Source of the DNA: an uncultured Methanobrevibacter sp.
GTDB taxonomy: Archaea; Methanobacteriota; Methanobacteria; Methanobacteriales; Methanobacteriaceae
Reading direction: 5' to 3'
NCBI RefSeq assembly: GCF_934746965.1
Contig: NZ_CAKVFS010000001.1
Location: 62,001 to 126,000 of the forward strand
Length of the DNA: 64,000 nt
The notes under the pieces were generated by a model. The model saw only the letters and a program-made list of their open reading frames with translations. It was not told where the DNA came from and made no database searches. Every line of letters begins with the position of its first letter. The stretch's first letter is position 1. This document shows, in pieces, positions 1-8,391 of the stretch. The translations under genes were made by a program, and so were the position numbers.

Positions 1-159
1 TGTTAGTACATCAAACCATAATTCATCAGATTCATAAATAGCTGGAAATATTGCACTTAGAATAGTTATAAGTATTACTGCAACTATACAACCAATTATT
101 AATTCTCTAAGTTTTATAGTTTTTAATCTTTCATTAAAATTGTTGATATTAAAATCCAT
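1..159 (-). CDS. N-terminal fragment of a membrane protein (cut by window edge)
   Basis: Reading leftward from an ATG at 159, 53 codons stay open to the window edge. The peptide starts MDFNINNFNERLKTIKLREL and runs into a hydrophobic stretch (about residues 20-40), so it looks like the start of a membrane or membrane-anchored protein. It is divergent from aroE with only 55 bases between the two starts, and that A/T-rich gap must hold both promoters. The rest of the gene lies outside the window and I do not recognise the family. Confidence 0.6.
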   Translation of the reverse strand, partial: MDFNINNFNERLKTIKLRELIIGCIVAVILITILSAIFPAIYESDELWFDVLT

Positions 160-214
160 AATTCAATATATGTAAAAAGAAATATTTATATAATTAAATA
201 AATATGTCTAGTAT

Positions 215-1060
215 ATGATTAATGGAAGTACAAATGTTGTAGGTTTAATAGGTCATCCTGTAGAACACAGCTTTTCTCCATCTATGCACAATGCTGCTTT
301 TAAAAAATTAGGCTTGGATTATGCTTATGTTCCTTTTAATGTTTTTCCAGACAATTTAAAATCAGCTATTTTAGGGGCAAAAGCTCTTAATATTGTTGGA
401 TTTAATGTAACTATTCCTCATAAAATCAATGTTATGAAATATTTGGATAAATTGGATCCAATAGCTAAATTAATTGGTGCAGTTAACACTATTGATTTTA
501 AAGAAATGAAAGGATATAATACTGATGGGATAGGTTGTATTAAAGCTATTGAAGAAGTAACTTCAATTAAAGACAAAAATGTTGTTGTAGCAGGAGCAGG
601 AGGAGCTTCAAGAGCTATTTCATTTTATTTAGCTAAAGAAAATCCTCAATCTATAAATATTCTAAATAGGAATGTTAAAAAAGCAGAATTATTAGTTAGA
701 GATGTTAAAAGTTCTAAACTGACTGATAATATTAATTTTGATTCAATTGATAAAATAGCTAGTTATGTAAATGATGCAGATATTTTGATTGACACAACTC
801 CTGTAGGAATGAGTCCACATATAAATGATGAATCTATTGTCAAGTCAGAGGATATGCATTCTGATTTAGTAGTTAATGACATTGTCTATAATCCTAATGA
901 AACGGTACTTCTTAATGAAGCTATTAAAGCAGGAGCAACTCCAGTTTATGGAATTAAAATGTTGTTATATCAAGGTGCAGAAAGTTTTGAAATTTGGACT
1001 GGAAAAGAAGCTCCTGTTGATGTGATGGAAAAAACACTTAGAAAAACACTTAATTTATGA
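215..1060 (+). CDS. aroE: shikimate dehydrogenase
   Basis: This 281-residue protein reduces 3-dehydroshikimate to shikimate with NADPH in the chorismate pathway. The N-terminal substrate domain shows GHPVEHSFSPSMHN (from residue 13), the NVTIPHK motif with the catalytic Lys at 70, and NTDGIG with the conserved Asp at 104. The Rossmann glycine loop GAGGASRA lies at about 127-134. The length is normal for the family. It supplies chorismate for the trp operon near 44-50 kb but is not linked to it. The next gene starts 9 bases downstream, so the two are probably co-transcribed. The ATG at 215 places the first strand directly before the GHPVEHS motif, which fits the family. Confidence 0.95.
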   Translation: MINGSTNVVGLIGHPVEHSFSPSMHNAAFKKLGLDYAYVPFNVFPDNLKSAILGAKALNIVGFNVTIPHKINVMKYLDKLDPIAKLIGAVNTIDFKEMKGYNTDGIGCIKAIEEVTSIKDKNVVVAGAGGASRAISFYLAKENPQSINILNRNVKKAELLVRDVKSSKLTDNINFDSIDKIASYVNDADILIDTTPVGMSPHINDESIVKSEDMHSDLVVNDIVYNPNETVLLNEAIKAGATPVYGIKMLLYQGAESFEIWTGKEAPVDVMEKTLRKTLNL

Positions 1061-1069
1061 GTAGATAAA

Positions 1070-1753
1070 ATGGATTCTATATTTAATTTTGCTATTGAAA
1101 GAGATGAAGATGAATTTACATCATCTAAAAAAGATGTATTGAAGTTTTTGAAAATAATTGGTGTAGATACACGTTTTATTAGTTATACTAAAGATAAAAT
1201 TTATATTAATAATTTAAGATTTTCTAAATTCTCTAGAAAAAGACAATCTACATTTAATAAGGAATATCCGGATATTAAAGTTGTTAGAAATTCATTATTT
1301 CAAAAAATCTGCTCTAAATCTTCTAAAGTTTTGGCTGATGAAATAAAACCTAATAGTGCTATTTTAATTCCTGAAAATAATGAGTTAATAGAAATTATTT
1401 TAGAGCCTTATACTCGTAAGTATGGTGTAAAATTAGTTCATAGTGGAAATTCTGATGTAATTGTTAATCCGATTATTTTAGATGATAAAGTAAATAATAT
1501 ATTTTCAGATATTTTTAAAGGAACAGGTTTAACTTTCAATGAAAAGCCTAATGAGATATATCCTTTAATTAATGTTCCTTTGAATTGGATTAATTCATTT
1601 TTAGAAATGGATGGTAAAAAAAAGATGGAAACTGAGGATTATGATGAATTATCTACTTCTTTTATGGAATTTTTAGAAGATGTATCTCCTCAATATCGTG
1701 AAAATGTTTTAAAAGCTTATAATTATATTGAAAAAGAATTAGAAGTTAAATAA
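1070..1753 (+). CDS. conserved archaeal-type protein of unknown function
   Basis: A 227-residue soluble protein with no signal peptide or membrane segment. I do not recognise it with confidence. Residues about 95-150, with the motifs PNSAILIPENN and NPIILDDKVNNIF, are faintly reminiscent of the C-terminal part of PP-loop ATPases, but the SGGxDS loop is absent, so a nucleotide-binding role is only a guess. It follows aroE at 9 bases on the same strand. Its last 15 bases overlap the end of the convergent rfcL gene, so there is no room for a separate terminator between the two. Confidence 0.6.
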   Translation: MDSIFNFAIERDEDEFTSSKKDVLKFLKIIGVDTRFISYTKDKIYINNLRFSKFSRKRQSTFNKEYPDIKVVRNSLFQKICSKSSKVLADEIKPNSAILIPENNELIEIILEPYTRKYGVKLVHSGNSDVIVNPIILDDKVNNIFSDIFKGTGLTFNEKPNEIYPLINVPLNWINSFLEMDGKKKMETEDYDELSTSFMEFLEDVSPQYRENVLKAYNYIEKELEVK

Positions 1754-3235
1754 AGAAACTTGTTTATCAGTTTTCTTTTTAGTTTTAACTTCTTTTTTAG
1801 GTTTTTCTTCTGGTGTTTTTTTAGTTTTAACTTCTTTTTTAGGTTTTTCTTCTGGTGTTTTTTTAGTTTTAACTTCTTTTTTAGGTTTTTCTTCTTCTTT
1901 TGTTTCTTTAGATTTTTGATTTGGAATTGCTGCCATTAATCCGTTTTGAATTTCCTTAGCGCGAGCATCTCTTATTTCAACTCTTTTTTGAGCTTTCTGT
2001 TTTTCCATTTTTTCAATAACTTTTTTAGGTATTTTTCTTGATCTAAAACGTTTGATTTCATCGTCTTCAAAGCCTAAAAAGTCGGATATTTCCCATGCAA
2101 GTTCATTATTTTCAAACATGATTTCAAGATATGGAAACATTGAAATAGCTACACTATGGGATATATGCATTTTTTGAGACATTTTTTCAGCTATTTTATC
2201 TCTAAGGTTTCTTTTTCCTCTGTTACGTCCCATTAATGTAAATGTAGTAGGGGAAGTGATTCTTGTAAACTTTTTATAAGTTTCATCTTTTGCATCACTA
2301 ACTCCAACTCCCATGAAATCTGTTGCATATTTCCAATATCCGTAGTATCTGCTGCTTCTAGCTCTTCCAAAGTATAAGTCTGCTTTAGCAATATTCTCGT
2401 ATGCTTTTTTAATTTCTTTTTTCTTTGTGTATTCTCTAGGGATATTTTCAGCAATATATTCCATTACAAGTGTTGGGTCTTCTTCAACCATTAATGCTTT
2501 TTTTACATGGTTGGGATTTTTACTTTTTAAAACAGCTGTAACTCCGTTGATTATTGTTGATCTGTCATCTTTTGTAGTTATATTTTCAACATCTTTTAAT
2601 TCGAGAACCTCATTTTCATCAGCTAATGCTTGGAAAGTGTTTATTGCTGAACGCATATCTCCATTGGATTTTTTAGCTAGTTCTTTAAGTGCAGCGGGAT
2701 TTGCTTTAACTCCTTCGTTAGCAGCAATCTGTTTAAGTAATTTGTTTATACTTGGGCTTCTAACTTTATTCATTTTTAAAACATCACATTTTGTTTTAAA
2801 TGATGTAATACGTTTTGAATAAAAGTCATTAGCTATTAATATCATTGGATGTTTTGCTTTTTTGATGATATCTCCAATAGCTCTTACTCCTCCACGATCA
2901 TTGGTTCCATGAATTCCATCTACTTCATCAAGGATAAGTAACTTATATTCATCTCCAAATAATGATCTGCTAGATGATGATTCTCCAATTGTACGTTTAA
3001 TAATGTCTTGTGAACGTTTATCACTTGCATTTAGCTCTACATATTCAGAAAATTCTCTAGCTATTGCCTGTGCAAGGGTTGTTTTTCCAATTCCTGGAGG
3101 TCCTACTAAAAGCAATGGTTTTTGAGGATTACCTGCCTTCCAGTTTTCAACCCATTTTTGGATTAATGCTTTTTCTTTATTATTACCAACCACTTCATCT
3201 AATGTTTTTGGTCGGTATTTGTCTGTCCATAACAT
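1739..3235 (-). CDS. rfcL: replication factor C large subunit
   Basis: Large subunit of the archaeal clamp loader (498 residues), which together with RfcS opens PCNA and places it on primed DNA using ATP. The AAA+ core shows Walker A GPPGIGKT at 45-52 and Walker B LDEVD around 103-106. A middle lid and collar region follow, then a lysine- and proline-rich low-complexity tail. The tail contains three copies of a 14-residue repeat (core EEKPKKEVKTKK) and ends in QVSLFNF, a PIP-box-like PCNA-binding motif (Q492, L495, F496, F498). The gene lies 9 bases downstream of rfcS. An AAGGT ribosome site precedes the ATG at 3235. No intein interrupts the ATPase motifs. Confidence 0.95.
   Translation of the reverse strand: MLWTDKYRPKTLDEVVGNNKEKALIQKWVENWKAGNPQKPLLLVGPPGIGKTTLAQAIAREFSEYVELNASDKRSQDIIKRTIGESSSSRSLFGDEYKLLILDEVDGIHGTNDRGGVRAIGDIIKKAKHPMILIANDFYSKRITSFKTKCDVLKMNKVRSPSINKLLKQIAANEGVKANPAALKELAKKSNGDMRSAINTFQALADENEVLELKDVENITTKDDRSTIINGVTAVLKSKNPNHVKKALMVEEDPTLVMEYIAENIPREYTKKKEIKKAYENIAKADLYFGRARSSRYYGYWKYATDFMGVGVSDAKDETYKKFTRITSPTTFTLMGRNRGKRNLRDKIAEKMSQKMHISHSVAISMFPYLEIMFENNELAWEISDFLGFEDDEIKRFRSRKIPKKVIEKMEKQKAQKRVEIRDARAKEIQNGLMAAIPNQKSKETKEEEKPKKEVKTKKTPEEKPKKEVKTKKTPEEKPKKEVKTKKKTDKQVSLFNF
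1781..1906. repeat. 42-bp tandem repeat, three copies, inside rfcL tail
   Basis: The string AGTTTTAACTTC begins at 1781, 1823 and 1865, exactly 42 bases apart. The first two units are identical and the third diverges in its last dozen bases. Each encodes 14 residues of the Lys/Pro/Glu-rich linker of RfcL, so gain or loss of units would keep the frame and change only the distance between the AAA+ core and the PIP box. Confidence 0.9.
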
Positions 3236-3244
3236 TGCTATACC

Positions 3245-4192
3245 TTATAAGAATTGAGTTAAAAGAGCTTCTAGTTGGATTCTTGGATTTGCTCCTTCCC
3301 GTATTCTAAAATCACAATCTGCTATTGCTTCAATTAAATCAATGTAGATGTCAGCTTCCATTTTACCTTCAAATACTCTTTTGGAAACATCTTGGTAGAT
3401 TTGACTAACCATGTCTTCACCACTAGTTCCTTGTAAAACCATGGTTTCTCTTAGAAGGTTACGTGCACCCATGAAATCTCCAGACAATGCTTGGGTTATG
3501 AGGTTGTGGACGTCTTGAGGTTTTGCTTTTGAAACAACTTCATAAACAGAATCTTCATCTACATGTTCTCCTTCAGAAGCAGCTGCTTGAAGTACATTAA
3601 CTGCTTTACGCATATCTCCTTCTGCAAAGTATTTAATAGCTTCAATTCCTTCATCAGTATAGTCAAATCCTTCAGATGTACAGATATATTTTAGTCTTTC
3701 TGATATTTCTTCACCTTTGATTGGTCCAAATCTGAATATTGCACATCTTGATTGGATAGGGTCAATAATTTTAGATGAATAATTACAAGATAAAATAAAT
3801 GATGCAGTTTTAGTATACATTTCCATTTCACGACGAAGAGCATGTTGAGCATCTTTAGTCATGTTATCTACTTCATCTAAGAATATTATTCTAAATGGAG
3901 CACCAACAGGTTTTAATCTGCAGAAATTTTTAATATCATTTCTTACAGTATCAATTCCTCTTGCATCTGATGCATTTAATTCTAAAAAGTTTTGCCTCCA
4001 ATATTCTCCAAGAATAGATTTTACAAGAGCTATAGCAGTAGTTGTTTTTCCAACACCTGCGGGTCCAGTAAACATTAAATTAGGCATGCTTTCTTCGCCT
4101 ACATATTTTTTAAGTCTGTTTACAATTTGTTTTTGCCCTATGATATCATCTAAATTTTGTGGTCTATATTTTTCTACCCAAGGTCCGCTCAT
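3245..4192 (-). CDS. rfcS: replication factor C small subunit
   Basis: Small subunit of the archaeal clamp loader (315 residues); several copies join one RfcL. Walker A GPAGVGKT lies at 43-50, Walker B FLDEVD at about 105-109, sensor-1 region SCNYSSKIIDPIQSRC near 154-169, with the SRC arginine-finger motif characteristic of RFC. The C-terminal collar domain is complete. The start at 4192 follows GGTGATTTA, a good ribosome binding site. Archaeal rfcS genes are common intein hosts, but this one is uninterrupted. It is first in the rfcS-rfcL pair and divergent from htpX. Confidence 0.96.
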   Translation of the reverse strand: MSGPWVEKYRPQNLDDIIGQKQIVNRLKKYVGEESMPNLMFTGPAGVGKTTTAIALVKSILGEYWRQNFLELNASDARGIDTVRNDIKNFCRLKPVGAPFRIIFLDEVDNMTKDAQHALRREMEMYTKTASFILSCNYSSKIIDPIQSRCAIFRFGPIKGEEISERLKYICTSEGFDYTDEGIEAIKYFAEGDMRKAVNVLQAAASEGEHVDEDSVYEVVSKAKPQDVHNLITQALSGDFMGARNLLRETMVLQGTSGEDMVSQIYQDVSKRVFEGKMEADIYIDLIEAIADCDFRIREGANPRIQLEALLTQFL

Positions 4193-4456
4193 TAAATCAC
4201 CGTAATTAATCTGATAAAACTTATGTATTTTTTATTAAATTAAGATTTTGGTACTGTCTAATTTAATACTTATAAAGTTTATATATGTAAAATATAGTAG
4301 GGTAATATAGATGTAAATGAGGTTATAATTCTATTTAGACGGTTAATTATTAGTTTAACTGTGTTTTTTAAAGAATAAATTTTTTATTGTAACTGAAAAG
4401 AATAGGTTAATAAAGTATAATTATCTAAACTATATTAAAAAATATGAGGTATATTA

Positions 4457-5416
4457 ATGAAAGGTACATGGAAACTTAAATTAAGAATGGTACTTACAAT
4501 GATTATATTGTTTACTATTGTTTATTTCCTTGTCTTATTAGCTAGTAGCTATTTAGGAATTGGCGGACCATCATTTTACTTAATTTTAAGTATTGGTATT
4601 GTGGCTGCACAATATTGGTTTGGTCCAAGTTTAGTTAAACATTCTATGAAAGTAAGACCATTATCTGAAAGTGAAGCACCTAATATTCATCAAATGGTTG
4701 AAGAACTTGCACGTGAAGCAGGTGTTCCTAAACCTGAAGTTGGACTTTCTGAAATAAATATTCCAAATGCATTTGCATATGGTAGATCTCAAAGAAGTGG
4801 ACATATAGCTATTACTCGTCCAATTTTAGGATTACTTGATAGAGATGAATTAAGAGCAGTTTTAGGTCATGAAATGGGTCATATTAAACATAATGATATG
4901 ATTGTCACAGCTATTGTAAGTTTAGTTCCAATGATATGTTATTATATTGCATTGTCTTTTATGTTTTCACGTAATGATGAAAATAATGCGGGAATTATTA
5001 TTGGAATAATAGGTTATGTATTCTATCTTCTAGGACAATTACTTGTATTATTTATATCAAGAACAAGAGAATATTATGCAGATGAAGCTAGTGTTGAATA
5101 TGGAAATCGTCCAGCAGCTTTAGTTTCAGCTCTTTATAAATTATCTTATGGAGCTGCTAGATGTGATAAAGAAACTATTGATGATGTAAACACTGTACGT
5201 GCATTTTTTGTAAATGATGTAAATAATGCTAATAGGGATTTAACTGACTTTAGACAAGTAGATTTTGATGGTGATGGATCTATTTCTGATGAAGAATTAA
5301 AAAGGCTTAGCCAATCAAATATTAATGTATCTAAATCAAACAAACTTATGGAAATATTCTCAACACATCCAGATACATTAAAAAGAGTAAAAAAACTTTC
5401 AGAATTGGAAAATTAG
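4457..5416 (+). CDS. htpX: HtpX-like membrane zinc metalloprotease with an EF-hand-like insert
   Basis: An M48-family membrane protease (319 residues) predicted to clear damaged membrane proteins. Two hydrophobic segments lie at the N-terminus (about 11-32 and 39-58), the zinc motif HEMGH at 138-142, two further membrane segments at about 150-170 and 177-200, and the third ligand region RTREYYADE with Glu205. Oddly, residues 269-280 (DFDGDGSISDEE) match the canonical EF-hand calcium loop, with Asp at loop positions 1, 3 and 5, Gly at 6, Ile at 8 and Glu at 12. GAGGT precedes the ATG. The next gene begins directly at the stop codon, suggesting co-transcription with trmI. Confidence 0.9.
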   Translation: MKGTWKLKLRMVLTMIILFTIVYFLVLLASSYLGIGGPSFYLILSIGIVAAQYWFGPSLVKHSMKVRPLSESEAPNIHQMVEELAREAGVPKPEVGLSEINIPNAFAYGRSQRSGHIAITRPILGLLDRDELRAVLGHEMGHIKHNDMIVTAIVSLVPMICYYIALSFMFSRNDENNAGIIIGIIGYVFYLLGQLLVLFISRTREYYADEASVEYGNRPAALVSALYKLSYGAARCDKETIDDVNTVRAFFVNDVNNANRDLTDFRQVDFDGDGSISDEELKRLSQSNINVSKSNKLMEIFSTHPDTLKRVKKLSELEN

Positions 5417-5425
5417 GTGATTAAT

Positions 5426-6157
5426 TTGAAAATGATTTTAGATGAACGTGGTAAAAAGTATCTTCTTAAAAAAGACTGTGAATTTCAAAGTGACTTAGGT
5501 ATTGTTACTAAAGAACAAATTGCTAATTGTAAAGTAGGTGATGAACTTAAAAGTCACTTGGACCATTCATTTAAAATCGTTAAACCTACTGTTAATGATT
5601 TTATAGATTTGATGGACAGGCGTTGTTCAATATTAGTTAAAAAAGATATTGGTACTGTATTGGCATATACTGGATTAGGTTCTGGAGATAGAGTTGTTGA
5701 TTCTGGAACTGGTGCTGGAGCCATTGCTTTAAATTTTGGTAATGTAGTAGGTGACACAGGTAAAGTTTATACTTATGAAATAAGGGAAGATTTTGCTGAA
5801 GTTGCAAAGAAAAATATTGATACTTTTGGAATTACAAATATTGAGGTTAAAAATAAAGATATTAAAGAAGGTATTGATGAAAATGATATTGATTTAATAT
5901 TTTTAGATTTACCAAAGCCTTTTGAAATCTTTGAAGATGTTTATGATTCTTTAAAAGTAGGTGGTTGGTTAGCAGTTTATGCACCATACATTGATCAAGC
6001 AGAAATAGCTTATAGAATAGCTAAAAAACTTAATTTTTTCAATGTTGAAATATTAGAAACATTTGAAAGAGGTTTGGAAGTTAGACCTCAAGGTGTTAGA
6101 CCAAAAACTCGTATGGTTGGCCATACTGGCTATTTAGTTTTTGCTCGTAAATTATAA
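5426..6157 (+). CDS. trmI: tRNA (adenine-58-N1)-methyltransferase, TrmI-like
   Basis: An S-adenosylmethionine-dependent Rossmann methyltransferase of the archaeal TrmI type, which methylates A57/A58 in the tRNA T-loop. An N-terminal beta-rich segment is followed by the SAM loop VDSGTGAGAIAL (about residues 92-103) and the acidic strand end YTYEIRED; the catalytic-side motif is LDLPKP. The C-terminus RPQGVRPKTRMVGHTGYLVFAR fits the family. I place the start at TTG 5426 because AGGTGA (5415-5420) lies at the right distance; the reading frame also offers a GTG at 5417 that would bury this site. The gene abuts the htpX stop codon. Confidence 0.88.
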   Translation: MKMILDERGKKYLLKKDCEFQSDLGIVTKEQIANCKVGDELKSHLDHSFKIVKPTVNDFIDLMDRRCSILVKKDIGTVLAYTGLGSGDRVVDSGTGAGAIALNFGNVVGDTGKVYTYEIREDFAEVAKKNIDTFGITNIEVKNKDIKEGIDENDIDLIFLDLPKPFEIFEDVYDSLKVGGWLAVYAPYIDQAEIAYRIAKKLNFFNVEILETFERGLEVRPQGVRPKTRMVGHTGYLVFARKL

Positions 6158-6163
6158 AAAAAG

Positions 6164-6188
6164 TTAAAGAGTTATTTAAACTCTTTAA
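6164..6188. terminator. hairpin between convergent trmI and ALP genes
   Basis: TTAAAGAGTT (6164-6173) and AACTCTTTAA (6179-6188) form a perfect 10-bp inverted repeat with a 5-base loop, immediately before the stop codon of the minus-strand ALP. A- and T-runs flank both sides, so it could end transcription in both directions. Confidence 0.6.
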
Positions 6189-8223
6189 TTAATCTTTTTC
6201 TAAAACAGTAACATTGTATCCAATAGCTAAATTGTTAAATGGATCAGTAGCTGTTAAAATATATTTTCCAGGTATTAAATTAATGTTCAATGTTGCAATT
6301 CCTGATTCATTTGTTGTTCTATTGTAAAATACTCCATTTATGTTTAATGTTATATTTTTATTGGTTACAGGAATTCCTTTTTCATTTAAAAGGGTTATGT
6401 GGAATTGTGTTGCATTTCCATATGTTTTTACAATATTTTCAGCGATTAAAGTTGGTAAAACATTAACACTATAAGCAATATCTAATCCAGTTAATGGATC
6501 AATAGCTGTTAAAATATAAGTTCCTGGTCTTAAATTTATATTTAATGTTGCAATTCCATCATTATTAGTTTGTCTGGTGTAGAAAACTCCATTAATATTA
6601 AAACTAACATTTGTGTTAGCTAATGGGCTTCCATCTCCTTTTACGAATTTTCCGTAAAACTGAGTTCCATTTTTATACATTTTAACAATATTTTGAGCAT
6701 TTATTGTTGAAAGTACTGTGATATTATTAGTTAAAATGCTTCCAAGAGTATAAGTTTTTATTGTATAATTTCCAGGTCTGAGATTAATAGCTATTGAAGC
6801 TATTCCATTTTCATCACTGGTTCTAGTATAATTTTTTCCGTTTATTTCAAAAATCACACTTGTATTAGCTAATGTTTTCACAACAAATTTACTGTCATTT
6901 TTATAGTATTTTACAAGATTTTCACTTGATACTTTAAGTATATTTAATGTAAATTTTTGATTCCCAATAATTGCAGTTATATTGTCCATATTTCCTGTGT
7001 TAAAAGTTAGTGTAGCTATTCCATTTTTTAAATTAACACTTTGTGTGTAATTTGAACTTTTAAAAATAACTTCTCCATTTATATTCATAGGTTTGCTGTT
7101 AGTTGTTTTTGTGATGTTGTTATAGAAATTATTTAAATTTACAGTTATAGTTCCTTTTGAGTTTTGAATTAAATTATCTGATGTAATTGTAGCTATTACC
7201 CAATTATTTACATTTATATTAGTTACATTATTTGTTCCCCACCAATTATATGAATAATCAATATTTTGCCCAATTATTGTTGAGTTTAAAATATTATTGT
7301 AGTTTAAAATAACATCTCCTTTTTCATTTTGATTTTCAATTCCATTATTGGTGAATACGCAATATTCTATAATTGCTTTTTCAAAACTTAATGTATTTTG
7401 AATATTTTCAATTCCTTTTCCGTGAACTGCATTATTGTTGATAAATCTGCAGTTTTTAACAGTTAATGATGTGTAAAAGTTATAAATAGCTCCTCCTTCC
7501 AGAGCACCGTCATTATTTTCAAATAGTGAATTAGTAATAGATGCAGGACCCCAATTTTTAATTGCTCCTCCTAATTCTCCATTTCTACCACAATTGTTTT
7601 TTTGGAATTTAGAGTTGTCTACTGTTAGAAATCCATGATGGTTGTAAATAGCTCCGCCACGTGGTGCTTGATTATTAATAAATGTGGAATCTGTAATTTT
7701 TACAGTTCCTGCTTCATTATGTAAAAATCCACCTTGTCCATTTGCAGAATTATTTTCAAATATGGAATTTTCCACATTTAAAGTTCCTAAGTTAAACACT
7801 ACTCCCCCATAACTGTCTACTTTACAATTGGAGAAAGTACAGTTTTTTATATCTGTCTGTCCATTATTGTAGATTATACTTCCATAATCTGATTTTCCAT
7901 TTATAAAATTTATTCCAATTAATGTTAATTTTGTATTTTTCTCAACAGTGAATACTTTATCATGATTTGCATTAATTGTTACTTGTGCATTATTTTTTGA
8001 AGATATGGTTAAATCATGGTTTATTTGGATATTATTTTCATTATAATTTCCAGATTCTATGTAAATTGTATCTCCATTTTGTGAGTTAATTACAGCTTCA
8101 TTAACTGTTGTATAAGCGCTCCCATTGCCTCCAACATCAATATTACTAGCGCTGGCTGAAGTGATTGTTAGTGCAAATAGAAGAATTAGTAAAACTGATA
8201 CATACTTTGTAGTTTTTATTCAA
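6189..8223 (-). pseudogene. adhesin-like surface protein, start out of frame (phase-off or broken)
   Basis: The body encodes about 677 residues: a signal peptide (core VSVLLILLFALTITSASA), a parallel beta-helix region with FENNSANGQGG-type turns (roughly residues 30-320), then three immunoglobulin-like repeats of about 80-90 residues (motif NGVFYTRxTNxxGIATLNINLxPG). The only uninterrupted in-frame start is an internal GTG at 7799, which would lack the signal peptide. Upstream the frame is open through the signal peptide but meets TGA before any start codon. A good start exists one base out of phase: TTG at 8223 behind AGGAG. Removing one A from the A5 run (8213-8217) restores MNKTTKYVSV directly into the signal peptide. 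No C-terminal membrane anchor is visible. Real phase variation and an assembly error both remain possible. Confidence 0.8.
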
Positions 8224-8391
8224 TTTTTATTTCTCCTATTAAAATTTTTAAAATAATCTTTATTATTTAATAGAAATTATGGTGGTGATTGTATTTTAAA
8301 CTTACCAAACACTGATTAAATTAGGTGGGAAATGTTGGTAGTATGTTTAATTTGATTTTTAAAAAATAAGTTGTGAAATAAGGGTAAATCC

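Noticed and set aside
2427..2822. Open frame of 131 codons on the plus strand inside rfcL
   Set aside because: It is antisense to a clear AAA+ clamp-loader gene, and its predicted product has no recognisable family. The same applies to the other long antisense frames inside leuS, purB, trp genes and the ALPs.
3245..4192. Possible intein in rfcS, as found in many archaea
   Set aside because: All AAA+ motifs follow each other at normal spacing in 315 residues; nothing is inserted.
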